Below the pieces are notes generated by a model, which was not told where the DNA came from, made no database searches, and saw nothing but the letters and a program-made list of their open reading frames with translations. 64,000 bases of DNA, from assembly GCA_003216635.1 (NCBI GenBank), contig QCIO01000002.1, forward strand, positions 107,697 to 171,696, in the 5' to 3' direction. Shown in pieces: positions 1 to 9,474 of this stretch. This stretch comes from Prochlorococcus sp. AG-402-L23. Its GTDB lineage: Bacteria; Cyanobacteriota; Cyanobacteriia; PCC-6307; Cyanobiaceae. Made by a program: the position numbers and the translations under genes. The first letter of the stretch is position 1. Every line of letters begins with the position of its first letter.

Positions 1-2
1 AT

Positions 3-68
3 GAAATTGAAGGTATCAATAAGCAAATTGATCTCTTTAACAAAACCATAAATAATCAAATTAAATGA
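3..68 (+). CDS. 3' end of an unidentified upstream gene (partial)
   Basis: An open frame enters from the left edge and reads about 21 codons (ending NKTINNQIK) to a TGA that overlaps the ATG of the next gene in an ATGA arrangement. Such overlaps are typical of translationally coupled genes in this genome style. Too little protein is visible to name a family. It could also be a chance open frame, because only 63 coding bases are present. Confidence 0.35.
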   Translation, partial: EIEGINKQIDLFNKTINNQIK

Positions 69-1732
69 GTTATCACATTCTTCATTATCGTTTAAAAAAA
101 TTGAAGAGGGCCTTTCTTATTTGGATAACTCTGATTTTGCTTTTAATAAATTTGTGGATAGATGATATTAGATTTACAATTTTCCAAACTAAAAGCAATG
201 AAAAAAATAGAGTCCAAATTAAAAGAGCGAGGTGGTTTACTAATCAATTAATAAAGCTTGGTTCAGCATTTATTAAAATTGGACAATTATTATCAGCAAG
301 ACCTGATTTAATTCCTAATACCTGGATACAGGAATTGTCTAAATTGCAGGATCAAGTTCCTAATTTTTCATTTGCGCAAGTTGAAGAAATTATAAGAGAT
401 GAGCTAGGGTCTAAGTTTAATGAAATAGATCAAATAATATGTGATCCGGTTGGATCAGCATCACTAGCTCAGGTTCATAGGGCGACTTTAAAAGATGGTA
501 AGAAAGTAGTATTTAAAGTTCAAAGACCCAATTTAAAAGAATTGTTTATTATCGATTTGGGCATAATGCAGCAAATAGCGGGTTTGTTGCAGAAAAATAA
601 GAATTGGAGTCGAGGTAGAAACTGGGTTGAGATTGCTAAAGAGTGTAGGAAAGTTCTCATGAAAGAGCTTGATTTTAATTGTGAAGCACAATATGCAGCA
701 AGATTTAGACAGCAATTTCTTGATGATGAAAATGTTGAGATTCCTGAAGTAATTTGGGATATGAGCACTGAAAAGGTGCTTTGTTTAAGTTATCTAGAAG
801 GAACAAAAATAAGCGATTTAGAAAAATTACAATCACAAGAAATTGATTTACCTAAAATTGCAGAAATAGGAGCAATCAGCTACTTAAAACAATTAGTAAA
901 TTACGGTTTTTTTCATGCAGACCCTCATCCAGGGAATCTAGCAGTTTCAAATGAAGGTAAATTGATTTTTTATGATTTTGGAATGATGGGCAATATCTCA
1001 AATAATCTTCAAACAAGATTAGGGGGGATGGTTAAGGCTGCTGCTCTAAGAGACGCCTCATCACTTGTTGGTCAATTACAACAAGCTGGGCTAATTTCAA
1101 AAGATATTGATGTAGGACCAGTTAGAAGATTAGTCAGACTGATGCTTAAAGAAGCCTTAACTCCACCATTTAGTCCAAATATTATTGAAAAATTATCTGG
1201 AGATTTATACGAACTTGTTTATGAAACACCATTTCAACTACCAGTAGATTTAATCTTTGTGATGAGAGCTTTATCAACTTTTGAAGGAGTTGGTAGAATG
1301 CTTGACCCAGGGTTTAACCTTGTATCAGTTACCAAGCCTTATTTAATAGAACTTATGACTTCAAATAATCAAACTCCCAACGATTTAATTAACCAATTTG
1401 GAAGGCAAGTAGGTGAACTAGGATCTAAAGCTGTTGGAATTCCCAAAAGAATAGATGAAAGTTTAGAAAGATTAGAGCAAGGCGATTTACAATTGCAAAT
1501 AAGAATGGGAGAGTCTGATAGGCAATTCAAAAAAATGTTTACTGCTCAAAAAACTTTAGGCCATTCAATCCTTATAGGAAGCTTATCAATTGCATCTGCT
1601 TTACTTATAACCAATAAACAAAATAATTTTGCATTGTTGCCACTTTTTTTTGCACTACCAATAAGTATTGATTGGATAAAATGCCAATTAAGTATGAGAA
1701 AAGGCTCACGTTTAGAAAAACTTAAGCGATAA
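65..1732 (+). CDS. ABC1/UbiB-family atypical protein kinase
   Basis: This 555-residue protein belongs to the ABC1K/UbiB/AarF family, membrane-associated atypical kinases or ATPases linked to quinone and prenyl-lipid metabolism. Visible hallmarks are the family-specific KxGQ motif (FIKIGQLLSARPDL, near residues 69-82), the catalytic-loop-like HADPHPGN near residue 281 and the metal-binding DFG triad (YDFGMMG) just after. A hydrophobic stretch near residues 17-30 and another near the C-terminus (about 497-530) suggest membrane attachment. The N-terminal pattern before KxGQ resembles cyanobacterial relatives, so the ATG start looks right. The substrate cannot be read from sequence; cyanobacteria carry several paralogues. 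It ends three bases before convergent eno. Confidence 0.9.
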   Translation: MSYHILHYRLKKLKRAFLIWITLILLLINLWIDDIRFTIFQTKSNEKNRVQIKRARWFTNQLIKLGSAFIKIGQLLSARPDLIPNTWIQELSKLQDQVPNFSFAQVEEIIRDELGSKFNEIDQIICDPVGSASLAQVHRATLKDGKKVVFKVQRPNLKELFIIDLGIMQQIAGLLQKNKNWSRGRNWVEIAKECRKVLMKELDFNCEAQYAARFRQQFLDDENVEIPEVIWDMSTEKVLCLSYLEGTKISDLEKLQSQEIDLPKIAEIGAISYLKQLVNYGFFHADPHPGNLAVSNEGKLIFYDFGMMGNISNNLQTRLGGMVKAAALRDASSLVGQLQQAGLISKDIDVGPVRRLVRLMLKEALTPPFSPNIIEKLSGDLYELVYETPFQLPVDLIFVMRALSTFEGVGRMLDPGFNLVSVTKPYLIELMTSNNQTPNDLINQFGRQVGELGSKAVGIPKRIDESLERLEQGDLQLQIRMGESDRQFKKMFTAQKTLGHSILIGSLSIASALLITNKQNNFALLPLFFALPISIDWIKCQLSMRKGSRLEKLKR

Positions 1733-1735
1733 AAA

Positions 1736-3031
<1,296 letters not shown>

Positions 3032-3103
3032 TTAATTATTACTATTTAAATCCTATTAATAGCTGACCTATTTGGCTAATATCTGAAATATATATGTTAA
3101 CCA

Positions 3104-3109
3104 ATTATA
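3104..3109 (-). promoter_or_regulatory. Candidate -10 element for eno
   Basis: The self-complementary octamer ATTATAAT gives a perfect TATAAT on the minus strand, about 76 bases upstream of the eno start. No convincing -35 box is seen at the usual spacing (TTGTTC lies about 14 bases upstream, which is short). Because the octamer is a palindrome it also gives TATAAT on the plus strand. In AT-rich sequence this can be chance. Confidence 0.28.
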
Positions 3110-3190
3110 ATTTTTAAATTCCAGAACAACTTAGATAAGAATTCAGAGTTTTATTAATTCCAAAGTCCACACAACCTCTTTTATAAACCT

Positions 3191-3221
3191 ATTTTCAAAT
3201 TTCATCTTACAATTTGAAAAT
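3191..3221. repeat. Perfect 11-bp inverted repeat upstream of the ClpB2-like gene
   Basis: ATTTTCAAATT and AATTTGAAAAT form exact 11-base arms around a 9-base spacer. It lies in the 263-base divergent eno/clpB2 gap, about 70 bases before the chaperone start. No T-tract follows on either side, so it is not a standard intrinsic terminator. It could be an operator or an RNA hairpin. The rest of this gap shows only AT-rich sequence and no convincing small ORF. Confidence 0.5.
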
Positions 3222-3291
3222 TATTGGATGATTATTAATGCAGATCCTACTTAGAATATTAATTAATAATTAGCTGTAGTTTTTATAGTTT

Positions 3292-6048
3292 ATGAGAGAA
3301 ACACTTACATCCAGTCCTGAACTTTTTAGCGATATAACTTGGAATCTTCTTTTATTAGGAGAAGAAACCGCAAAAAAATGGGATCATAGCGAATTTAATA
3401 TTGAACACATAATTCATACATTGTTCTCATCAAGTGAATTCTTTGCTTTCATTGAAAAATTATCAATCGACCAAGATACAGTTTTAGATATAACAGAAGA
3501 TTTTTTAGAAGAGACACCGACAAATGAGTCAGATATTTTTACTATCGGAGAAGATTTAGAAATTTTATTAGATAATGCAAATCAGATTAAAATTCAATGG
3601 GGATCTAAATTAATAGAAATCTCTCATTTACTAATTGCTCTTGGAAGGGATTTAAGAATTGGAAATTATGTTTTTGAAGAAGGCAACCTTTCAATGGAAA
3701 AATTAGAGGAAGAATTAAAGTTTTTCCCAAATATTAATCAATCAAAAAACTCTTCAAATTATAAGAACTTAATTGATATAAATAATCAATCTAATTTTGA
3801 ATCAAACAATGAGACTTTAGTTAAAGAAGAAAAATTTACAAAAGCTATTGTTCCATTACCCAAAAGTGAACTTCAAATTGAAACCAAAAAACAAGTTGTA
3901 AAAGATGAAAACGTTCTTTCAATTTATGGAAAAGATTTAACAGAATCAGCTAAAAAAGGCTTACTGGATCCCGTTTTAGGAAGAGAAAATGAGATCAATA
4001 ATTTAATGAGGGTACTCTGCAGAAGAAACAAAAATAATCCTATACTTATAGGCAATCCTGGAGTTGGTAAAACCTCAATTGCAAAATTACTTGCGCAATT
4101 AATTGTAGACAAAAAAGTTCCTGATTCTTTAAAAGACTTAAAAATTATTTCACTTGACTTAGGTGCTTTAGTTTCTGGGACAAAATATAGAGGCCAACTA
4201 GAGGAAAGACTAAGCTTAATAATGCAGGAACTAAAAAATCCAAGCCAAGGAATGATTCTATTTATTGATGAAATTCACTCAATATTAAGTTCTGAAAGAT
4301 CTTCTACCGACATCAGTAATATCTTAAAACCTTTACTAGCTGAAGGAGAACTTAGATGTATCGGTACAACAACTCCTGAGAAATATCGTGAAACTATTGA
4401 AAAAGATCAGGCATTAAACAATTGCTTTCAAAAGATAGCTGTTAATGAACCTTCAGTAGAATTAAGCGCAAAAATACTGGAAGGTATCAAAAAGAAATAT
4501 GAATCACACCATGGCATAAAAATTTCTCAAGAGGCTGTAAACTATTCTGCAAAATTGGCTGACAGATACATCAGCGATAAATGTCTTCCTGATAAAGCAA
4601 TAGATTTAATTGATGAAGCAGCTGCACAGTTAAAAATCGAGTCTAATAATAAGCCTCAAATAATTCTCCAACAAGAAAACAAACTTCATACTATTGATGA
4701 AAAACTGAATAATTTGCAAGGAGAAAATATCGAAGCGCAAGAAAAACTATTGAATAGTAAACAACAATCAGAGGCAAAATTGAATGTTCTTTTGGACAAT
4801 TGGAACAATTTGCGGGAAGAAATGGAGGAATTATCTATTTTAATGAAAGAAGAAGATAAGCTAACCAAACAAATTAAAGATAAATCAAATCGCGAAATTG
4901 AAAATGATCTGGATTATTTAGAAAAGCTTGAAGAAGAGTTAAGTGAAATAGAGAATGAAATACAAAAAGTTGAAGAGAACTTTAATAAAATAAAGAAAAA
5001 TAGAAATTTCCCTTTTAAATATCAAGTTGAACCTGATGATATTGCAGATGTTATCTCAAAAATCACAGGTATTCCAATTTCTAAAGTTGTTTCAAATGAA
5101 CGTAAGAAATTAGTCAATCTAGAAACAGAACTAAGTGAAAAAGTCATTGGACAAGAAAAAGCTATAGAAGCTGTTTCTGCTGCAATTAGAAGAGCTCGCG
5201 TTGGCATGAAAAGTCCTAAAAGACCTATTGGATCTTTTTTATTTATGGGTCCTACGGGTGTTGGTAAAACAGAATTAGCAAAATCTCTTTCAACAGCTTT
5301 ATTTGATGAAGAAAACGCACTTTTAAGATTAGACATGAGTGAATATATGGAGAAAAATGCCGTAGCAAGACTTTTGGGTGCTCCTCCAGGTTATGTTGGT
5401 TATGAAGAGGGAGGTCAATTAACTGAAGCTGTAAGACGTAAACCCTATTCAGTAATACTTCTTGATGAGATAGAAAAAGCACATAAAGAAGTATTTAATA
5501 TCCTTTTGCAAGTCTTAGATGAAGGAAGATTAACGGACTCTCAAGGAAGGACCGTAGATTTCAAAAATACCGTAATCATTATGACAAGTAACCTAGCTGG
5601 TAAATCTATACTGGAGTATTCACAAAAGATTTCTAAAAGTGAGGGGAAGTTAGAAAAAGATCAACAAACTCTAGATGATTCCATCAGTAATGCATTGTCT
5701 TCAATTTTTAGACCTGAATTTTTAAATAGAATTGACGAAGTAGTAAAGTTTGATCCATTATCTATTGATGAACTTCAAAAAATAATAATTTTACAAACAG
5801 AGGATTTAAAAAACCTGCTACTTGAACAGAAAATTAATATTATTATAGACAAAAAAGTTATCACTAAAATTGCAAATGATTCTTACGAACCTGAATATGG
5901 TGCTAGGCCTCTTAGCAGGGAACTTAGAAGACAAATAGAAAATCCCTTAGCTGTAAAACTTTTAGAAGATAACTTTAAAAACAAAAAAAATATCACAATT
6001 AAACTTAACCCTACTAAAAAAGATGAGATCATTTTCAAACCTAGCTGA
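3292..6048 (+). CDS. clpB: ClpB2-like AAA+ disaggregase (Hsp100)
   Basis: This 918-residue class-I Hsp100 ATPase threads and remodels protein aggregates. Order of parts: a diverged Clp N-domain (about 1-150), a low-complexity linker to about 200, AAA-1 with Walker A GNPGVGKT (about 254) and Walker B LFIDEIHS, a roughly 120-residue acidic coiled-coil M-domain (about 455-575), and AAA-2 with Walker A GPTGVGKT (about 653), pore motif GYVGYEEGG and Walker B ILLDEIEK. The long M-domain, and no ClpP-docking LGF-type loop seen before FRPEFLNRIDE, favour ClpB over ClpC. Cyanobacteria have two ClpB types; assigning this to the less heat-inducible ClpB2 type rests on remembered gene order with secE-nusG and is inference. 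Confidence 0.88.
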   Translation: MRETLTSSPELFSDITWNLLLLGEETAKKWDHSEFNIEHIIHTLFSSSEFFAFIEKLSIDQDTVLDITEDFLEETPTNESDIFTIGEDLEILLDNANQIKIQWGSKLIEISHLLIALGRDLRIGNYVFEEGNLSMEKLEEELKFFPNINQSKNSSNYKNLIDINNQSNFESNNETLVKEEKFTKAIVPLPKSELQIETKKQVVKDENVLSIYGKDLTESAKKGLLDPVLGRENEINNLMRVLCRRNKNNPILIGNPGVGKTSIAKLLAQLIVDKKVPDSLKDLKIISLDLGALVSGTKYRGQLEERLSLIMQELKNPSQGMILFIDEIHSILSSERSSTDISNILKPLLAEGELRCIGTTTPEKYRETIEKDQALNNCFQKIAVNEPSVELSAKILEGIKKKYESHHGIKISQEAVNYSAKLADRYISDKCLPDKAIDLIDEAAAQLKIESNNKPQIILQQENKLHTIDEKLNNLQGENIEAQEKLLNSKQQSEAKLNVLLDNWNNLREEMEELSILMKEEDKLTKQIKDKSNREIENDLDYLEKLEEELSEIENEIQKVEENFNKIKKNRNFPFKYQVEPDDIADVISKITGIPISKVVSNERKKLVNLETELSEKVIGQEKAIEAVSAAIRRARVGMKSPKRPIGSFLFMGPTGVGKTELAKSLSTALFDEENALLRLDMSEYMEKNAVARLLGAPPGYVGYEEGGQLTEAVRRKPYSVILLDEIEKAHKEVFNILLQVLDEGRLTDSQGRTVDFKNTVIIMTSNLAGKSILEYSQKISKSEGKLEKDQQTLDDSISNALSSIFRPEFLNRIDEVVKFDPLSIDELQKIIILQTEDLKNLLLEQKINIIIDKKVITKIANDSYEPEYGARPLSRELRRQIENPLAVKLLEDNFKNKKNITIKLNPTKKDEIIFKPS

Positions 6049-6109
6049 GGAGGAAATCAATGAGCTAAAATAAAATTAAAGCGCAAAGCTTAATTTCAAA
6101 AAATTTTTT

Positions 6110-6352
6110 GTGTCAAGTCCTACTACTAATAAAGAACCTCTTAAAAAGGATTCTCCTGATATTGAAGAGCCTAAAAAAAAGAATAATTTTTTTAGATCTA
6201 CCTACGATGAGCTTAAACTTGTCGTTTGGCCAAACAAACAACAACTTTTTAGCGAATCAATAGCGGTTATAATTATGGTATCCTTTTCTGCAGCAGCCAT
6301 TGCATCTGTTAGCAGATTCTATGGATGGGCAGCCTCGCAAATTTTTCGTTGA
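6110..6352 (+). CDS. secE: Preprotein translocase subunit SecE
   Basis: Small 80-residue SecE, the clamp subunit of the SecYEG channel in plasma and thylakoid membranes. A charged N-terminal region precedes the conserved amphipathic segment and hinge (STYDELKLVVWPNKQQL), then one membrane helix (about 50-72). Single-TM SecE is the usual form in cyanobacteria. The start is GTG; no in-frame ATG lies before the conserved region. It is followed 53 bases later by nusG, the classic secE-nusG-rplK order. Confidence 0.95.
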   Translation: MSSPTTNKEPLKKDSPDIEEPKKKNNFFRSTYDELKLVVWPNKQQLFSESIAVIIMVSFSAAAIASVSRFYGWAASQIFR

Positions 6353-6405
6353 ATTATCCCTGAATATCCATTAAATAATGATCTTAATTTAGCTTCCATA
6401 AAAAA

Positions 6406-7017
6406 ATGAGTAATGAATTGAATACAAGCCTCCCTTCTTCAAAAGCAAATACAAGCATCGCAAGATGGTATGCGGTTCAAGTAGCATCTAGCTGTGAAAA
6501 AAAAGTAAAAGCGACTCTTGAGCAGAGATCAGTAACTTTAGGTGTTAATAATCGAATCATTGAAATTGAAATTCCCCAAACTCCTGGAATTAAATTAAAA
6601 AAAGATGGAAGCAGACAAACTACTGAAGAAAAAGTTTTCCCAGGTTATGTCCTCGTAAGAATGATTTTGGATGAAGATACAATGATGGCGGTTAAAAGTA
6701 CTCCAAATGTAATTAACTTTGTCGGTGCAGAAGACGGTAGAGGAACCGGAAGATCGCGAGGTCACATCAAACCTCGACCATTATCCAGACAGGAAGTTAA
6801 TAGAATTTTTAAGCGCGCATCAGAGAAAAAAGCTGTAATCAAGTTAGATATTGAAGAAAAAGATAGAATCATAGTAACTAGTGGTCCATTTAAAGATTTC
6901 CAGGGGGAAGTTATAGAAGTTTCCGGGGAAAGAAACAAATTAAAAGCATTACTTTCAATATTTGGGCGCGAGACTCCTGTAGAATTAGAATTCTCCCAAA
7001 TCAATAAACAAAATTAA
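6406..7017 (+). CDS. nusG: Transcription termination/antitermination factor NusG
   Basis: NusG binds RNA polymerase and modulates elongation, pausing and coupling to ribosomes. The N-terminal NGN domain is visible (ARWYAVQVASSCEKKVKATLEQR, then FPGYVLVRM near residue 84), and a C-terminal KOW domain carries DRIIVTSGPFKDFQGEVIEV (about 151-170). The 203-residue length is normal. It sits between secE and the L11/L1 genes as in most bacteria. Confidence 0.97.
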   Translation: MSNELNTSLPSSKANTSIARWYAVQVASSCEKKVKATLEQRSVTLGVNNRIIEIEIPQTPGIKLKKDGSRQTTEEKVFPGYVLVRMILDEDTMMAVKSTPNVINFVGAEDGRGTGRSRGHIKPRPLSRQEVNRIFKRASEKKAVIKLDIEEKDRIIVTSGPFKDFQGEVIEVSGERNKLKALLSIFGRETPVELEFSQINKQN

Positions 7018-7084
7018 TTTCTAATTGTTCTTGTTTATCGAGTAAAATCATGATTTTCTACTTCAGCTTAAATTCTCTAATCTA

Positions 7085-7510
7085 ATGGCAAAAAAAATTG
7101 TTGCAGTTATCAAGCTTGCTCTACAAGCAGGCAAAGCAAATCCTGCTCCTCCTGTAGGGCCAGCTTTAGGACAACATGGTGTCAATATCATGGCATTTTG
7201 TAAAGAATACAACGCAAGGACACAAGATAAATCAGGTTTTGTAATTCCAGTTGAGATTTCTGTTTTTGAAGATAGAAGCTTTACTTTTATCACAAAAACA
7301 CCTCCTGCTTCCGTCTTAATAACAAAAGCAGCTGGAATAGAGAAAGGATCAGGTGAATCAGCAAATGGCTCTGTTGGAAATATAAGTAAAGCTCAATTAG
7401 AAGAAATAGCCAAAACTAAGCTTCCTGATCTAAACTGTTCAAGTGTTGAATCAGCAATGAAAGTAATTGAGGGTACTGCTCGTAACATGGGCGTCTCTAT
7501 CACTGATTGA
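7085..7510 (+). CDS. rplK: 50S ribosomal protein L11
   Basis: L11 (141 residues) binds the GTPase-associated centre of 23S rRNA and is needed for stringent-response signalling on ribosomes. The N-terminal domain has the proline-rich [17 protein letters not shown] loop and the C-terminal RNA-binding domain ends with the family pattern [12 protein letters not shown]. It lies 66 bases before rplA. The long RelA/SpoT enzyme that could sense L11-dependent stalling is also in this window. Confidence 0.98.
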   Translation: MAKKIVAVIKLALQAGKANPAPPVGPALGQHGVNIMAFCKEYNARTQDKSGFVIPVEISVFEDRSFTFITKTPPASVLITKAAGIEKGSGESANGSVGNISKAQLEEIAKTKLPDLNCSSVESAMKVIEGTARNMGVSITD

Positions 7511-7576
7511 GATCAATACAAAATTGCTCACTACTTGGGGGAGGTTAGTTAATAACCGTTTGCACCCAATATTATT

Positions 7577-8284
7577 ATGAAAAAACTATCCAAAAGAATG
7601 GCGGCTCTATCAACCAAGATAGAAGATCGCATTTACGCACCACTTGAAGCTATTAGTATTATCAAGGAAAATGCTAACGCAAAATTTGATGAAACTATTG
7701 AGGCACATATACGTTTAGGTATTGACCCAAAATATACTGATCAACAATTAAGGACCACTGTTGCATTACCACATGGAACTGGCCAACGCATCAAAATTGC
7801 AGTAATTACAAGCGGTGAGAATGTATCTAAAGCTAAGGTTGCTGGTGCAGATTTATTTGGCGAAGAAGATCTTGTAGAAAGCATCAACAAAGGAAATATG
7901 GAGTTCGATTTACTTATTGCAACTCCAGATATGATGCCAAAGGTTGCAAAATTAGGAAGAGTTTTAGGACCTAGAGGTTTAATGCCTAATCCTAAAGCTG
8001 GTACAGTAACTAATGATATTGCTAATGCAATAAAAGAATTCAAAGCTGGTAAGTTGGAATTTAGAGCAGATAAGGCGGGTATCGTCCATGTCCGCTTTGG
8101 AAAAGCAAGTTTCACAAAAGAGGCTTTATTCGACAACTTAAAAACCTTACAAGAATCAATCGATAAAAATAAACCAAGTGGAGCTAAGGGAAAGTATTGG
8201 AAAACTTTTTATGTAACTTCAACAATGGGGCCTTCAGTTCAACTAGACATAAATGCTGTACAAGATTACCAACCTGAAGGTTAA
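7577..8284 (+). CDS. rplA: 50S ribosomal protein L1
   Basis: L1 (235 residues) forms the mobile L1 stalk that handles the exiting tRNA. Conserved features include the [18 protein letters not shown] segment near residue 134 and the C-terminal [21 protein letters not shown]. In many bacteria L1 represses its own mRNA. The 66-base gap before it contains GGTTA-GTTAA-TAACC inside TGGG...CCCA arms, which could fold, but I cannot show that L1 binds it. Confidence 0.98.
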   Translation: MKKLSKRMAALSTKIEDRIYAPLEAISIIKENANAKFDETIEAHIRLGIDPKYTDQQLRTTVALPHGTGQRIKIAVITSGENVSKAKVAGADLFGEEDLVESINKGNMEFDLLIATPDMMPKVAKLGRVLGPRGLMPNPKAGTVTNDIANAIKEFKAGKLEFRADKAGIVHVRFGKASFTKEALFDNLKTLQESIDKNKPSGAKGKYWKTFYVTSTMGPSVQLDINAVQDYQPEG

Positions 8285-8294
8285 CCTTTTGTAG

Positions 8295-8300
8295 TATAAT
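8295..8300 (+). promoter_or_regulatory. Candidate -10 box of an internal promoter before rplJ
   Basis: A perfect TATAAT lies just after the rplA stop codon and about 15-20 bases before the first conserved-looking bases of the L10 leader, the right distance for a transcript beginning near 8307. No good -35 hexamer is visible. Placement at the head of a leader RNA makes it more credible than a random AT-rich match. Confidence 0.45.
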
Positions 8301-8310
8301 TTAAAGTGCA

Positions 8311-8475
8311 ATAATACGGCCAAAGAAAGTAGGTTGATTTAGTTATTCTAAATTTTTAATTCCTACCGAGGACTCGTCTTAAATTATTTCTTTTTGGATC
8401 TAATAAAAGCGGCCTCTTTAAAAGGACTTTGCCGCATTTCCTGCTCTCCCTAAATTACGATCCAAAAAAACATCA
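8311..8475 (+). ncRNA. Ribosomal protein L10 leader (autoregulatory mRNA element)
   Basis: The 191-base gap between rplA and rplJ is the known position of the L10 leader, an mRNA structure bound by L10 with L7/L12 to repress rplJL. Visible pieces are CCAAAGAAAGTAGG pairing with CCTACCGAGG (GTAGG/CCTAC, with kink-turn-like purines), an inner hairpin GCGGC...GCCGC (8409-8435), and a long closing stem TTTTTGGATC (8391-8400) with GATCCAAAAA (8459-8468). The position and the AAAG-AGTAGG/CCTACCGAGG core match the family as I remember it. A covariance-model search would settle it. Confidence 0.75.
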
Positions 8476-9003
8476 ATGGGCCGAACACTAGAGAATAAGC
8501 AACAAATCGTTACTGAGATTAAATCTCTTTTAAACGACTCGGAAATGGCTGTAGTTCTTGACTATAAAGGTTTAACTATCAAAGAGATGTCAGATTTGCG
8601 ATCTAGATTGCAAACAACAAACGGCATTTGCAAAGTTACTAAAAATTCATTAATGCGTAAAGCTATTGATGGAGATAGTAATTGGAACGATCTTGAATCT
8701 TTACTGACCGGAACAAATGCTTTTGTCTTAATCAAAGAAGATGTAGGTGGTGCTGTAAAAGCTATCCAATCTTTTCAAAAAGACACCAAAAAATCCGAAA
8801 CCAAAGGAGCTTTATTTGAAGGCAGACTTCTAAGCGATTCTGAAATAAAAGAAATTGCAAGTCTTCCATCTAAAGAAGTATTGATGGCAAAAATTGCTGG
8901 CGCTCTTAATGGCGTTGCAACAAAAATTGCGATCTCTATTAATGAAGTACCTTCTGGACTTGCTAGATCACTTAAACAACATTCTGAAAAATCAGAATCC
9001 TAA
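8476..9003 (+). CDS. rplJ: 50S ribosomal protein L10
   Basis: L10 (175 residues) anchors L7/L12 dimers to the ribosome stalk base. The N-terminal globular domain shows [20 protein letters not shown] and the [12 protein letters not shown] segment; the C-terminal helix that binds L7/L12 follows residue 130. It is preceded by its leader RNA and followed 28 bases later by rplL, the usual autoregulated pair. Confidence 0.98.
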   Translation: MGRTLENKQQIVTEIKSLLNDSEMAVVLDYKGLTIKEMSDLRSRLQTTNGICKVTKNSLMRKAIDGDSNWNDLESLLTGTNAFVLIKEDVGGAVKAIQSFQKDTKKSETKGALFEGRLLSDSEIKEIASLPSKEVLMAKIAGALNGVATKIAISINEVPSGLARSLKQHSEKSES

Positions 9004-9031
9004 ATTCAAAACCTAATTAACTTTTAAGAAA

Positions 9032-9427
9032 ATGTCCGCAAAAACTGAAGAAATTCTTGAATCATTAAAATCTCTATCACTTCTAGAAGCATCTGAGCTT
9101 GTAAAGCAAATTGAAGAGGCTTTTGGTGTATCTGCTGCAGCTTCTGCAGGTGTAGTAATGGCAGCTCCAGGAGCAGCTGGTGGTGATGCAGATGGTGGCG
9201 CTGCTGAAGAAAAAACTGAATTTGATGTAGTTCTCGAAAGCTTTGATGCAGCTGCAAAAATCAAAGTACTTAAGGTTGTAAGAAATGCAACTGGTCTAGG
9301 TCTTGGCGATGCAAAAGCACTTGTTGAATCTGCACCAAAAACAGTAAAAGAAGGAATTGCTAAAGCAGATGCTGAATCTTTAAAGAAAGAGATTGAAGAA
9401 GCTGGAGGTAAAGTTACACTTAAGTAA
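9032..9427 (+). CDS. rplL: 50S ribosomal protein L7/L12
   Basis: The acidic stalk protein (131 residues) recruits translational GTPases. It has the N-terminal dimerisation region, a flexible Ala/Gly-rich hinge (about 33-58) and the C-terminal domain with the conserved [20 protein letters not shown] segment. It is the last ribosomal gene of the block; a strong stem-loop follows. Confidence 0.98.
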
Positions 9428-9441
9428 GAGAATATTTTTTC

Positions 9442-9466
9442 AAGCCGATAGACTTTATATCGGCTT
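9442..9466 (+). terminator. Stem-loop after rplL (possible terminator or processing site)
   Basis: AAGCCGATA and TATCGGCTT form a perfect 9-bp stem with a 7-base loop, 14 bases after the rplL stop and 8 bases before the rnhA start. It is one of the most GC-rich hairpins among the gaps of this window. The downstream bases are CAAAAATT rather than a T-run, so it does not look like a classical rho-independent terminator on the plus strand. Partial termination or mRNA processing between ribosomal and downstream genes is an inference. Confidence 0.5.
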
Positions 9467-9474
9467 CAAAAATT

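Noticed and set aside
5022-5336. 104-residue minus-strand ORF inside the ClpB2-like gene
   Set aside because: It lies opposite the conserved second AAA domain; no independent motif is visible.
7044-7057. 14-bp palindrome AAAATCATGATTTT between nusG and rplK
   Set aside because: It is short-spaced and AT-rich with no T-run after a stable stem and no known regulator; too weak to list as a feature.
7741-8136. 131-residue minus-strand ORF inside rplA
   Set aside because: It is fully antisense to the well-conserved L1 gene and its residues are explained by the complement of L1 codons.
9013-9264. Minus-strand ORFs of 83 and 77 residues opposite rplL
   Set aside because: The Ala/Pro/Ser-rich or His/Gln/Leu-rich composition is the antisense of the Ala/Gly hinge of L7/L12.
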